From Oscillatoria sp. FACHB-1407 (GTDB lineage Bacteria > Cyanobacteriota > Cyanobacteriia > Elainellales > Elainellaceae): DNA of 64,000 bases. The notes under the pieces were generated by a model that was given only the letters and a program-made list of their open reading frames with translations, ran no database searches and had not been told where the DNA came from. Where the stretch lies: contig NZ_JACJSA010000015.1 of NCBI RefSeq assembly GCF_014697545.1, positions 62,001 to 126,000 on the forward strand, read 5' to 3'. Shown here in pieces: positions 1 to 7,450 of this stretch (position 1 is its first letter; the number at the start of each line of letters is the position of its first letter). The position numbers and the translations under genes are program-made.

Positions 1-463
1 CGTCGGGGCGTACGGCTCCAGCTTTTTGTGCCGCAACAATGACATCCAATAACACCTGAAATGCCTGCCCTCCTGCTTGCGCTCGTTCTGGATGGAGTGA
101 CTCCTCACCCGTATAACGACCAAACATGACCCGATAGTGGGAGGAGTGGGCGATCGCAAACTGCACATAGGCAACACCAGTCGCCTCCAATCGCTTCAAT
201 GGATCATCTGGTGCTTGTTGAATTCCCCGCTGCATCGCCTCTGTTAGCCCCATAAACCCCTCTTCGGCAACCGCTGCCAGTAATGCTTCCTTGTCCTGGA
301 AATGGCGATAAGGAGCCGTATGGGATACCCCAACCCGTCGGGCTACCTCTCGCAGCGACAAGTTACTGACATCCTCTTCTGTGATCAGAGCGATCGCCCC
401 TGTAATCAACGCTTGCCGTAAATCGCCGTGATGATATGTCGTCTTCTCAGCCATAATCTCCAT
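1..463 (-). CDS. TetR/AcrR family transcriptional regulator (C-terminus beyond window)
   Basis: The frame is open from position 463 to the window edge, giving 154 residues. The N-terminal helix-turn-helix lies at about residues 15-66 and contains SLREVARRVGVSHTAPYRHF, the typical TetR recognition-helix segment. The rest resembles the helical TetR_C_33 (WHG) ligand-binding domain. Such proteins are dimeric repressors released by a small ligand. Two starts are possible: 463 (MEIMAEK, no Shine-Dalgarno visible) or 454 (MAEKTTYHHGD, with GGAG only 3 nt away). The gene is divergent from the FAD oxidoreductase at 1114; paired palindromes before that gene could be its operators (inference). Confidence 0.9.
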   Translation of the reverse strand, partial: MEIMAEKTTYHHGDLRQALITGAIALITEEDVSNLSLREVARRVGVSHTAPYRHFQDKEALLAAVAEEGFMGLTEAMQRGIQQAPDDPLKRLEATGVAYVQFAIAHSSHYRVMFGRYTGEESLHPERAQAGGQAFQVLLDVIVAAQKAGAVRPD

Positions 464-470
464 TTTTTTG

Positions 471-770
471 TCAATGGTTAATGGTCAATGGTTAATGGTT
501 AATGGTCAATGGTCAATGGTTAATGGTTAATGGTCAATGGTTAATGGGCAGTGGTTAATGGTCAATGGTCAGTGGTCAGTGGTCAATGGTCAGTGGTTAA
601 TGGTCAATGGTCAATGGTTAATGGTTAATGGTCAGTGGTCAATGGTTAATGGTTAATGGTCAATGGTTAATGGGCAGTGGTTAATGGTCAATGGTTAATG
701 GGCAGTGGGCAGTGGGCAGTGGTCAATGGTCAATGGTCAATGGTCAATGGTTAATGGTTAATGGTTAATG
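471..770. repeat. Heptanucleotide tandem repeat tract (STRR type)
   Basis: About 43 consecutive 7-bp units fit the pattern (T/G)(T/C)A(A/G)TGG: TCAATGG, TTAATGG, TCAGTGG and GCAGTGG in irregular order. Related tracts occur at 8787-9036, 18002-18038 and 39538-39757. Short tandemly repeated repetitive sequences with heptamer units are known from filamentous cyanobacteria. The tract fills the spacer between the TetR gene and the divergent oxidoreductase. It contains no plausible gene. Confidence 0.95.
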
Positions 771-1038
771 ACCTCTGCTATTAGCCTTTCAGTCATGTTG
801 ATTGGGCGTTACGCAGACCCTATTTCCCTGCTCTGACGGGTGTTGCTGGGTTAAAGGTCGCATCTTGAAGCATTCCCCATCTCTCCTTAGGCTCGTGAAT
901 TGAATCAATCCGCAAACGGTACGGGCAGGTTTAGCTAGACCAGTCTGCACCCTGTCGTGGATTTGATGGCAAAACCCGCTCCTCTCCAGTATCGAACTGT
1001 CTGAATTTCCGTTCCTTAACTAAAGTTTGCACTCCTTT

Positions 1039-1086
1039 GTTTACACTGTCAACATCCTGGGTTATTCTAATGTTGTCAGCGTAAAC
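1039..1086 (+). promoter_or_regulatory. Candidate sigma70-type promoter with twin palindromic operators
   Basis: TTTACA (1040-1045) and TATTCT (1063-1068) are separated by 17 bp, a plausible -35/-10 pair for the gene at 1114. Two 15-bp sites with the dyad pattern GTT-N-ACA-N-TGT-N-AAC lie at 1039-1053 (complete match) and 1072-1086 (two deviations). Their centres are 33 bp apart, about three helical turns. One site covers the -35 box and the other the likely transcription start. This is how a TetR repressor site usually looks, so control by the divergent TetR gene is likely but inferred. Confidence 0.6.
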
Positions 1087-1113
1087 ATTCTCGATTGAGA
1101 AAGGGAAACGACC

Positions 1114-2790
1114 ATGCAAGCTCAATCAGCAAAGCCTACAAACGATTCTCACTACGACTTAATCTTGATTGGTTCTGGCATGGGTGCGCTCACCGTTGCC
1201 AGTCTGATGAGCCAATTGCGGGGCAAACGAGTGTTAGTGCTGGAACGCCACTTTAAGGCAGGCGGATTTACCCATGACTTCAAACGACACCAGTTTCACT
1301 GGGATGTGGGGATTCACTACATTGGGCAAATGAATGAGGGATCATCCATGCGTCAATTGTTTGACCTGGTGACGCAAAATGGCGTGCAGTGGAGCAAGAT
1401 GCCAGAGCCGTTTGAGCGGTTTGTCTACCCAGGGTTGACCTTTGACGTGTATGGCGACCCCAAACGCTTTCAAGCGGATTTGATACACCAGTTTCCAGCA
1501 GAAAAGCGAGCCATTCGACGTTACTTCCGAGACTTGCGAAAAGCGGCAGCAGCCTTGTTTCTGCGAAATTTGCGGCTGAATGGAAATTGGCTTTCCAAGC
1601 TGATTGGGCAGTTGGGCAGTTGGTGGAGTGGCATTGGATTAGACCTAACTACCCAGGAGTATCTCGATCGCCATTTCAGCGATCCCAAGCTAAAAGCGTT
1701 GTTAGTCTCGCAATGGGGTGACTACGGGTTACCTCCGGCTCAAAGTCCCTTTGCGGTTCATGCCACGATCGCCACTCATTACTTGCACGGAGCGTACTAT
1801 CCTGTGGGGGGTGCAGGGGCGATCGCCCATAGTGTGAAAACGGTTGTGGAAAGTCGGGGTGGACGGTTTTTGCTCAATCGCGACGTTACGCAAGTGTTGA
1901 TTGAGAACGGACGTGCCGTTGGTGTGCAAGTGCGAAAGGTGAATGCTGCTCCAGAAGCAGAATTGGAAACCTATTATGCTCCCATCATTGTTTCCAACAC
2001 AGGAGCCGCAACAACTTACCTCAAGCTGATTCCAGCGGATTACCCAATTCCGTTTCGAGACTCACTGCGACAGTTTGTGCAACGCCATTCATCGATTACC
2101 AATGTGACGTTGTATTTGGGGCTAGCCGATGATCCGAGAAAATTGGGATTTCTAGGCGAAAACCACTGGTTGTATGAGGCGATCGATCACAATGCCATCT
2201 ACGAAAAACGCAGTCAGTGGATTTTCGACGGAGAGGCTCCACAATGCTATTTGTCTTTTCCGTCGCTAAAAGATCCAAAAGCAACGGCGCACACCGCAGA
2301 AATTCTTGCCTGGGCAGACTACGACAGCTTTGCTCAATGGAAAGCACAACCGTGGTTGCATCGTGGTCAGGATTACCAACAACTAAAGGAACGCATTAGC
2401 CAAACCTTGATTCAACAGGTCGATCGCCAATATCCAGGGTTTGCCAAGCTAGTAGCGTATTATGAACTCTCGACTCCGCTCACTAACGAACACTTCACCG
2501 GACACAATAAGGGCGGTATCTATGGGTTGCCTGCCATTGCAGAACGCTTTGCCCCTGAAAATGCTGCCTGGACAAAGACTCAAACTCCTGTTCCTGGACT
2601 TTATCTGACAGGTGCAGATCTGTACATGGGAGGTATCGTTTCAGCCATGTTGGCTGGTGTAACAACGGTGAATAGTCTACCCGGTGGTGTTGCATTGCCA
2701 AAGGTGTTTGCGATCGCCGCCAAAGAAACTAACATTACCCCACCTCTTCCAAAAGATAGTAGAAAACAAGTTCCACACCTGTCAGCGTAG
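1114..2790 (+). CDS. FAD-dependent oxidoreductase, phytoene desaturase / carotene isomerase / retinol saturase superfamily
   Basis: 558 residues. An N-terminal Rossmann dinucleotide-binding motif, LILIGSGMGALTVASL, is at about residues 17-32, followed by VLVLERHFKAGGFTHDF, the ADP-ribose-binding acidic strand and the GG-containing loop seen in CrtI/CrtISO/RetSat proteins. Near the C-terminus GLYLTGADLYMGGIVSAMLAG is the second FAD-contacting motif. Members saturate, desaturate or isomerise polyene lipids such as carotenoids or retinoids; the substrate here cannot be read from sequence. The length suits the family. It is divergent from a TetR regulator with twin palindromes over its promoter, which suggests an inducible enzyme rather than the constitutive carotenoid pathway enzyme. 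Confidence 0.88.
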   Translation: MQAQSAKPTNDSHYDLILIGSGMGALTVASLMSQLRGKRVLVLERHFKAGGFTHDFKRHQFHWDVGIHYIGQMNEGSSMRQLFDLVTQNGVQWSKMPEPFERFVYPGLTFDVYGDPKRFQADLIHQFPAEKRAIRRYFRDLRKAAAALFLRNLRLNGNWLSKLIGQLGSWWSGIGLDLTTQEYLDRHFSDPKLKALLVSQWGDYGLPPAQSPFAVHATIATHYLHGAYYPVGGAGAIAHSVKTVVESRGGRFLLNRDVTQVLIENGRAVGVQVRKVNAAPEAELETYYAPIIVSNTGAATTYLKLIPADYPIPFRDSLRQFVQRHSSITNVTLYLGLADDPRKLGFLGENHWLYEAIDHNAIYEKRSQWIFDGEAPQCYLSFPSLKDPKATAHTAEILAWADYDSFAQWKAQPWLHRGQDYQQLKERISQTLIQQVDRQYPGFAKLVAYYELSTPLTNEHFTGHNKGGIYGLPAIAERFAPENAAWTKTQTPVPGLYLTGADLYMGGIVSAMLAGVTTVNSLPGGVALPKVFAIAAKETNITPPLPKDSRKQVPHLSA

Positions 2791-2931
2791 GAATGTTCAG
2801 ACAACGATACTTGCAACTCATCAATTGCTCATAGGGGCGTGGCTTGTCATGCCCTGCTTCTCATCAGCTACTCTCTTGTAATTGGCATAAACAGCGACGG
2901 GTTGCAGAATTGTTCAAATTGGGATCAACGA

Positions 2932-3378
2932 ATGACAGGTTTACTAACGCCTTTAAGTTGGCAAGAAGTTTTGCTTCGGTTGGGGATTGCATTGATTGTA
3001 GGAGCCGTTGTTGGGTTGGATCGTGAAATAAAAAACAAACCCGCTGGGTTACGAACTCATATGTTAGTGAGTTTAGGATCAGCCCTATTTGTGTTAGTGC
3101 CAATTCAGTTGAGCGTTGCCCAAGAGAGTAGTGAAGCCGTGAGCCGAGTGCTGCAAGGCATTATTACTGGAGTCGGTTTTGTAGGTGGTGGCGTGATCCT
3201 GCGAGGCTCTGGGGGAAGGGCAGAGTCAAAAATTCACGGGCTAACAACGGCTGCGGCAGTTTGGATTGCCTCTGCATTAGGAATTTGCGCGGGTTCTGGA
3301 TTATGGCAACTCGGATTGATTGGTGCCATTCTCTCATTTCTGACGTTAACTACGGTTAAGTATGTAGAGAAAGGGTAG
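2932..3378 (+). CDS. MgtC/SapB family membrane protein
   Basis: 148 residues when started at ATG 2932 (MTGLLTPLSWQEVLLRLG), the start I prefer because it matches the usual MgtC N-terminus; the frame is open further upstream. Family landmarks are LRLGIALIVGAVVGLDRE (first helix and conserved acidic residue), AGLRTHMLVSLGSALF (second), GVGFVGGGVILR (third) and HGLTTAAAVWIASALGI (fourth), giving four or five membrane helices. The MgtC/SapB domain is found in inner-membrane proteins tied to growth at low magnesium, and this short form lacks the C-terminal soluble domain of enterobacterial MgtC. Function in cyanobacteria is unclear. It is 141 bp after the oxidoreductase and may be transcribed separately. 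Confidence 0.9.
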   Translation: MTGLLTPLSWQEVLLRLGIALIVGAVVGLDREIKNKPAGLRTHMLVSLGSALFVLVPIQLSVAQESSEAVSRVLQGIITGVGFVGGGVILRGSGGRAESKIHGLTTAAAVWIASALGICAGSGLWQLGLIGAILSFLTLTTVKYVEKG

Positions 3379-3401
3379 AGAATCGTTGGTATGAATTACT
3401 A

Positions 3402-3523
3402 AGTACTGCTATTCATAGATAGGGTTTGGAAATAAAACCAGGGGGGTGTGGGGGCTGCGTCCCCAGCCAGGGGTTCCACCCCTGCACCCCAAATTCCCAC
3501 CCTTATTTACGACGAGTTGTACT
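3402..3523. repeat. Dispersed 122-bp repeat, family R1
   Basis: Runs from AGTACTGC to GTTGTACT, with a GC-rich core containing GGGGTGTGGGGGCTGCG and GGGGTTCCACCCCTGCACCCC. Near-identical copies are at 45491-45611 and 50717-50837; a core-only inverted copy sits inside 18075-18181 and a decayed one at 55163-55218. The outer ends (AGTAC...GTACT) are inverted. There is no coding frame, so a MITE-like non-autonomous element is the likeliest explanation. Confidence 0.85.
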
Positions 3524-3621
3524 AAGAATCGTCGATTAAACAGCTTCAGAAACTTCAGAATGATGGATTAGATAAAATCCAATTTCCCTGGTTCTTAGCC
3601 AGAGGCTGGGAACCTAAAGGT

Positions 3622-3666
3622 GGAGGCTCTGCCTCCTATGACACCAGCTTTGGAGGCAGAGCCTCC
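3622..3666. repeat. Inverted repeat hairpin, family R6
   Basis: GGAGGCTCTGCCTCC (3622-3636) is followed after 15 bp by its exact reverse complement (3652-3666). The same pair of arms occurs at 46352-46366 and 46380-46394. A further short palindrome, CAAGGCGGAGCCTTG, follows at about 3680-3694. The surrounding sequence (3524-3807) has no gene I can support. Confidence 0.8.
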
Positions 3667-3807
3667 GGCACAGAATAACAAGGCGGAGCCTTGTTACAAG
3701 AAGCAGGTGGACGCTCGCAGGGGCGGGTTTTGCTATTTACTGACGGCAAACCCAAGAACTTATCTGTAAAACCCCTCCCTACCGACATCTGTCTTGATCA
3801 CAATTTA

Positions 3808-3907
3808 ATACCAATTTGAATTGGCTTCGCTGCACAGGATTCTGTAAGGGCGTTTCGCGAAACGCCCCTACCCAGTGATCTACCACAATCAAACATTAAA
3901 TCGGTAT
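3808..3907. repeat. MITE-like 100-bp repeat, family R4
   Basis: Begins ATACCAATTTGAATTGG and ends AAATCGGTAT, so the termini form an imperfect inverted repeat. The centre holds the palindrome GGGCGTTTCGCGAAACGCCC. A 100-bp copy in opposite orientation lies at 63227-63326 and a decayed centre at 52925-52952. Its right end abuts element R2 at 3907. Confidence 0.85.
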
Positions 3908-3999
3908 ATAGCAACCCTAAATGATTTGTGAAAGTGCCCGCCCGATGGGCGGGCACTTTCACAAATCACCTTTTTCACAAATCAGATAGGACTGCTATA
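3907..3999. repeat. MITE-like 93-bp repeat, family R2
   Basis: The ends are TATAGCAACCCTAAATGATT and the inverted AATCAGATAGGACTGCTATA, an imperfect terminal inverted repeat extended by TTGTGAAA on each side. Inside is a nearly uninterrupted hairpin whose arms pair GATTTGTGAAAGTGCCCGCC with its complement. A second copy of identical length is at 50903-50995; it differs in the loop (GAT versus GTC). No coding frame. Confidence 0.9.
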
Positions 4000-4112
4000 G
4001 TTTGGTATGTAACTTTGGTCAGAAAGCTTAAGGCAAAGGCAATGACTCAAACCCTGATGCTGGGAAAGCTTCCTGACTCGCCTCCGCCCCATCGAATGTA
4101 GCTACGGCTATA
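3996..4112. repeat. MITE-like repeat, family R3 (inverted copy)
   Basis: Starts TATAG, overlapping the TATA that ends R2, and finishes GGCTATA at 4112. Its sequence is the reverse complement of the element at 48576-48674, including GGGAAAGCTTCCTGACTCG and CCTCCGCCCCATCGAATG. A shorter copy is at 62993-63070. This copy has about 18 extra bases near its left end. Confidence 0.85.
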
Positions 4113-4475
4113 ATTTGCATCCCTAAGAGTTATTTGAGGCTTATGTGCTGTGTTCAGCGTACGTTGTGGCACACCAAAATAAGCTTTTTGCATGAAGAGT
4201 AGAGAGTCATCTCATAGGGTGTGAGTAGTGCGCTATCAAGCGTAACTGTGTATAAGGCAAGCCAGGAATTGCGGCATAAGGTTTATCTCTGATCGTACCA
4301 ACTCAAAAACTGGCACTGAAATATCAGTTGAGTGCGAAAAGTAGATTGAATAAATGTTAGTAGCCAATAGAGAGAAGCAACCGATTCTAAGCCTGTCATC
4401 ATAGCAATGATATTCATCTTAGAGTTCTTGAAAGCTCTGCCTTAGACATTAGCCCCTTAGTTTAGGAGCAAACCT
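4113..4475. other. Intergenic spacer without recognised gene
   Basis: 363 bp upstream of the 97-residue protein gene. I see no coding frame, repeat family member or terminator in it. It presumably contains the promoter for the gene at 4476, but no convincing -35/-10 pair stands out. Confidence 0.5.
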
Positions 4476-4769
4476 ATGCAACTCAGTGATACTTCATTAA
4501 CTACAACTCACACTACTAAAGATGAAACGTGTAAAGCATCATCTACGACTGCTAACTCCAATGATCACGATGTCAGACTCGGTTGGATTTTAGTGAATAA
4601 AAACCTGATTTCAGAAGACCAACTTAACACTGCTCTCAACAATCAGCCCACATCTTCCCAACAAATTGGTGAACTGCTGACCGAGCAACAGTTGATTTCT
4701 GAACAACAGTTACAACAAGCACTGCAAGAGCAATACTGGCGTAGAAATGGCTATTGGATTATTGAATAG
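4476..4769 (+). CDS. Small protein with duplicated MshEN-like motif
   Basis: 97 residues, started at ATG 4476 with AGGAG ten bases upstream. After a Ser/Thr-rich N-terminus the protein contains two related 20-residue units: LGWILVNKNLISEDQLNTAL (35-54) and IGELLTEQQLISEQQLQQAL (64-83). This pattern (hydrophobic-G-x-hydrophobic-L ... hydrophobic-S/T-E-x-Q-L-x-x-A-L) is the motif of the MshEN / GspE N-terminal domain, which in ATPases such as MshE and in many stand-alone cyanobacterial proteins binds a partner or cyclic di-GMP. Ligand binding is not shown here. A diguanylate cyclase lies elsewhere in the window (46639). Confidence 0.8.
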   Translation: MQLSDTSLTTTHTTKDETCKASSTTANSNDHDVRLGWILVNKNLISEDQLNTALNNQPTSSQQIGELLTEQQLISEQQLQQALQEQYWRRNGYWIIE

Positions 4770-4956
4770 CCGATCTGAACGACAGGTCAAAACGTTTAAA
4801 TCGCCCAATAGGATGATCCACTTGTGTGAGGTGTTAGCTGTTTTGTACCCTCTATCTTAATAAAAGATAGATACGGCTTCGTTATCAGTCTTAAAAACGG
4901 CTTTAAACAACGGGTCAGTTCTTGTACAACGAGAACAATAAAATTCTAAAGTTGTT

Positions 4957-5088
4957 ACTCCTGACCCAATTTAATTTCACTTATTCACCTATATCCCAAA
5001 CATCAAGCAGAATCGCTACAGACAGATTTAGACAAGACATCAGAGACGACAACCTCAACCCCGGCAGCAATGTCGGGTTTTTTCTTTT
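4957..5088 (+). ncRNA. Candidate small RNA ending at an orphan terminator
   Basis: TTGTAC (4922-4927) and TCTAAA (4945-4950), 17 bp apart, could be a promoter, and a strong intrinsic terminator lies at 5060-5088. The roughly 130-nt interval has no convincing coding frame and is separated from the gene at 4769. It does not match a cyanobacterial RNA family that I can name. The alternative is a 3' untranslated region of the 4476 gene. Confidence 0.3.
5060..5088 (+). terminator. Rho-independent terminator
   Basis: CCCGGCA (5060-5066) pairs with TGTCGGG (5071-5077) across a GCAA tetraloop, with one G-U pair, followed by TTTTTTCTTTT. It lies 64 bp before the next start codon on the same strand, so it insulates the thioredoxin-NHL gene from upstream transcription. 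Confidence 0.85.
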
Positions 5089-5151
5089 GAATTGTGCAAG
5101 GTTGGAACTACCCTTGCTACAACTAGGAGATATCCCAAGTTTAGTAGCGTT

Positions 5152-6681
5152 ATGGTTCGTGTTAGAGCACCCGAAATCCCTAAACATCTGGATTGGCTTA
5201 ATTCGGATTGGCTTAATGTAGCGCAACCTGGTTTATCACTGAAGGCATTGCGAGGCTATGTCGTTCTATTAGATTTTTGGACGTATGGGTGCATCAACTG
5301 TTTGCATATCATTCCTGATTTGAAGTTTTTAGAACAAAAGTATGGCGATCGCCTCGTCATTCTTGGAGTTCACACAGCTAAATTTGACCACGAAAACAAT
5401 CGTGATAGTGTGCAGCAGGCAATATTGCGTTATGGTGTGCCGCATCCAGTAGTCATCGATCGCGATCGCCACCTCTGGGATCAGTATGCAGTGAGAGCAT
5501 ATCCCACTATCGTCGTGATTGACCCAAAAGGTTATGTTGTCAGGACGATAGTCGGTGAAGGTCAACGACAGGTGCTAGACGACCTGATTCAACAGGTGTT
5601 GGACGAACATGACAGCAAATCCCTCAACGTTGTACCCCTGCCCCTGCCCTCAGAACCCTCCCCATCGTTGATTCTCTCGCCCCTAGCCTTCCCCGGAAAG
5701 GTTATAGCCGATGAAGCCAGCGATCGCCTGTTTATTGCAGATACGGGGCATCATCGCCTGGTGATCACGACTCTGGATGGATCACTGAAAGCAGTGATCG
5801 GCACAGGTGAAGCAGGCTCAACCAATGGGGATTGGTCAGTCGCTCAGTTTTCTGCGCCACAGGGAATGGCGTTCGATCGCCAGCAACAGGTGTTGTATGT
5901 AGCAGATACGGGCAATCATCAGTTGCGCTGTGTTGATTTGCGAGATCAGACCGTTAAAGCGATCGCAGGTACAGGCGTCCAAAGTCGATGGCTGTTTCCC
6001 CATGGAGGTCAGGCATTGGAGGTCGATCTCAATTCCCCATGGGATGTGGTGCAGATTGAGAACCAGTTATACATAGCCATGGCAGGCTCTCATCAAATTT
6101 GGGTCATGGACTTGTTAGAACACACCATCCAAACCTGGAGCGGCACTGGAGCGGAGTTTTGCGCTGATGGCTCTCCTGAAGTTGCTGCCTTTGCTCAACC
6201 TAGCGGGCTTGCGACTGATTCAGAGGAGTTATTTGTGGCAGATAGTGAGTCCAGTTCAATTCGAGGTGTCAAGGTCGCCCCTGTTCCGATAGCTCGAACA
6301 GTATGTGGCAGTGGTCAACTGTTCGGCTTTGGCGATCGCGACGGAGCGGGTTCTGATGTGCGATTACAACACTGTTTAGGAGTTGTGTATGCAGAGGGTT
6401 ATTTATGGATTGCTGACACCTACAACCATAAAGTTAAACAGGTGAATCCTACAACCAACGAATGCAAAACTGTTGCAGGTGGCGGCATTCCTGGGTTTCA
6501 AGATGAGCTAGGGATCGACGCAACCTTTGCAGAACCCAGTGGATTAACCTACGCCCGTCAGCATCTCTATGTTGCCGACACCAACAATCATGTGATTCGT
6601 CACATTCAGCTCAACTCCCTGGAAGTCAGTACCTTACCAATACCGGATTTATGTTCGCCTTACGTTTGTTTACCTGATTAA
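5152..6681 (+). CDS. Thioredoxin-like domain fused to NHL-repeat propeller (NHLRC2-like)
   Basis: 509 residues from ATG 5152 (MVRVRAPEIPKHLDW), preferred over an upstream in-frame start because homologous proteins begin near here. Residues about 20-145 form a thioredoxin-like domain with FWTYGCINCLHIIPDL, so the redox pair is C47-x-x-C50. Residues about 180-500 are NHL repeats with the recurring phrases LFIADTGHHRLVI, LYVADTGNHQLRC, LWIADTYNHKVKQ and LYVADTNNHVIRH, expected to form a six-bladed beta-propeller. The architecture matches NHLRC2 of animals and its bacterial relatives. No signal peptide is apparent, so it is probably cytoplasmic. Substrate unknown. A terminator precedes it, and the TRAP genes follow after 146 bp. 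Confidence 0.92.
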   Translation: MVRVRAPEIPKHLDWLNSDWLNVAQPGLSLKALRGYVVLLDFWTYGCINCLHIIPDLKFLEQKYGDRLVILGVHTAKFDHENNRDSVQQAILRYGVPHPVVIDRDRHLWDQYAVRAYPTIVVIDPKGYVVRTIVGEGQRQVLDDLIQQVLDEHDSKSLNVVPLPLPSEPSPSLILSPLAFPGKVIADEASDRLFIADTGHHRLVITTLDGSLKAVIGTGEAGSTNGDWSVAQFSAPQGMAFDRQQQVLYVADTGNHQLRCVDLRDQTVKAIAGTGVQSRWLFPHGGQALEVDLNSPWDVVQIENQLYIAMAGSHQIWVMDLLEHTIQTWSGTGAEFCADGSPEVAAFAQPSGLATDSEELFVADSESSSIRGVKVAPVPIARTVCGSGQLFGFGDRDGAGSDVRLQHCLGVVYAEGYLWIADTYNHKVKQVNPTTNECKTVAGGGIPGFQDELGIDATFAEPSGLTYARQHLYVADTNNHVIRHIQLNSLEVSTLPIPDLCSPYVCLPD

Positions 6682-6827
6682 CTCTCAATTCGTGACTTGC
6701 CGCAAAAGTTGCAGATTCCCACGCCATGTAACGAAGCCCAAAACAAACTGATTAACTTCTAAAAGTTTGGTATTCTAATTTCCACGTGGAGGATGTTAGT
6801 TTTGTGACGCGCTAGAGGAGCGACCCC

Positions 6828-7421
6828 ATGCGGGTTTTATTGAGATTTGCTCAGGCAATCGATCGCCTGAGTGAGATGGTGGGGCAATGGTGTAACTGGC
6901 TAGTTATTATCACAGTTGCGGTTGGGTTTTATAACGTTTCTGTACGCTACATTGGGCGATTTATTGGGGTGCAATTGTCATCCAATGCCCTGATTGAGTT
7001 GCAGTGGTATTTATTCTCTCTGATCTTTCTACTGGGGTTTGCCTACATTCTGAAGCACGACCAAAATGTGCGGGTCGATTTTTGGTATGCCCATTGGAGC
7101 GAACGACGACGCACTTGGGTTAACCTGATCGGCACCGTGCTTTTTCTCATTCCGTTTTGTTTGCTGGGGCTATATGCAACCTTTGATCCCGTGTTGGGGT
7201 CGTGGGGGCGATTGCCCAATGGCACCTGGGGAACCTGGGAAGTCTCTTCCGATGCGAATGGATTGCCTCGTGCTCCGATCAAGACGATGGTGTTAGTGGG
7301 GTTTGTGTTGCTATTGTTGCAGGCGATCGCCCAAACCATTAAATATGCAGCGGTGCTGTTGGGCTATCAGCAAGTCACCCAACAACTGCACCAGGAATCT
7401 GAAAACCTGCCGTTTGAGTAG
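6828..7421 (+). CDS. dctQ: TRAP transporter small permease subunit (DctQ family)
   Basis: 197 residues with four predicted membrane helices, the usual DctQ topology. The second helix region contains [34 protein letters not shown], the conserved stretch E-x-Q-W...D-x-x-V-R-V-D of the family. The subunit pairs with the large DctM permease to form a sodium-driven importer fed by a periplasmic binding protein. The start ATG 6828 is followed by [16 protein letters not shown]. dctM follows after 29 bp, so the two are surely cotranscribed. Resembles GtrA of the Synechocystis glutamate TRAP system in arrangement, but the receptor here looks like a 2-oxoacid binder. Confidence 0.92.
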   Translation: MRVLLRFAQAIDRLSEMVGQWCNWLVIITVAVGFYNVSVRYIGRFIGVQLSSNALIELQWYLFSLIFLLGFAYILKHDQNVRVDFWYAHWSERRRTWVNLIGTVLFLIPFCLLGLYATFDPVLGSWGRLPNGTWGTWEVSSDANGLPRAPIKTMVLVGFVLLLLQAIAQTIKYAAVLLGYQQVTQQLHQESENLPFE

Positions 7422-7450
7422 TCCTATGAACCACGGGGAGCAGCATCAGC

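Noticed and set aside
471-770. CRISPR array
   Set aside because: Units are contiguous heptamers without spacers, so this is tandem repeat DNA and not a CRISPR.
4957-5088. Yfr1-type RNA
   Set aside because: The Yfr1 core motif ACTCCTCACAC is not present; only a loosely similar TTACTCCTGACCC occurs.
4922-5221. A 99-residue frame across the terminator and the start of the thioredoxin-NHL gene
   Set aside because: It begins at TTG without a ribosome site and overlaps a clear terminator and a recognisable gene.
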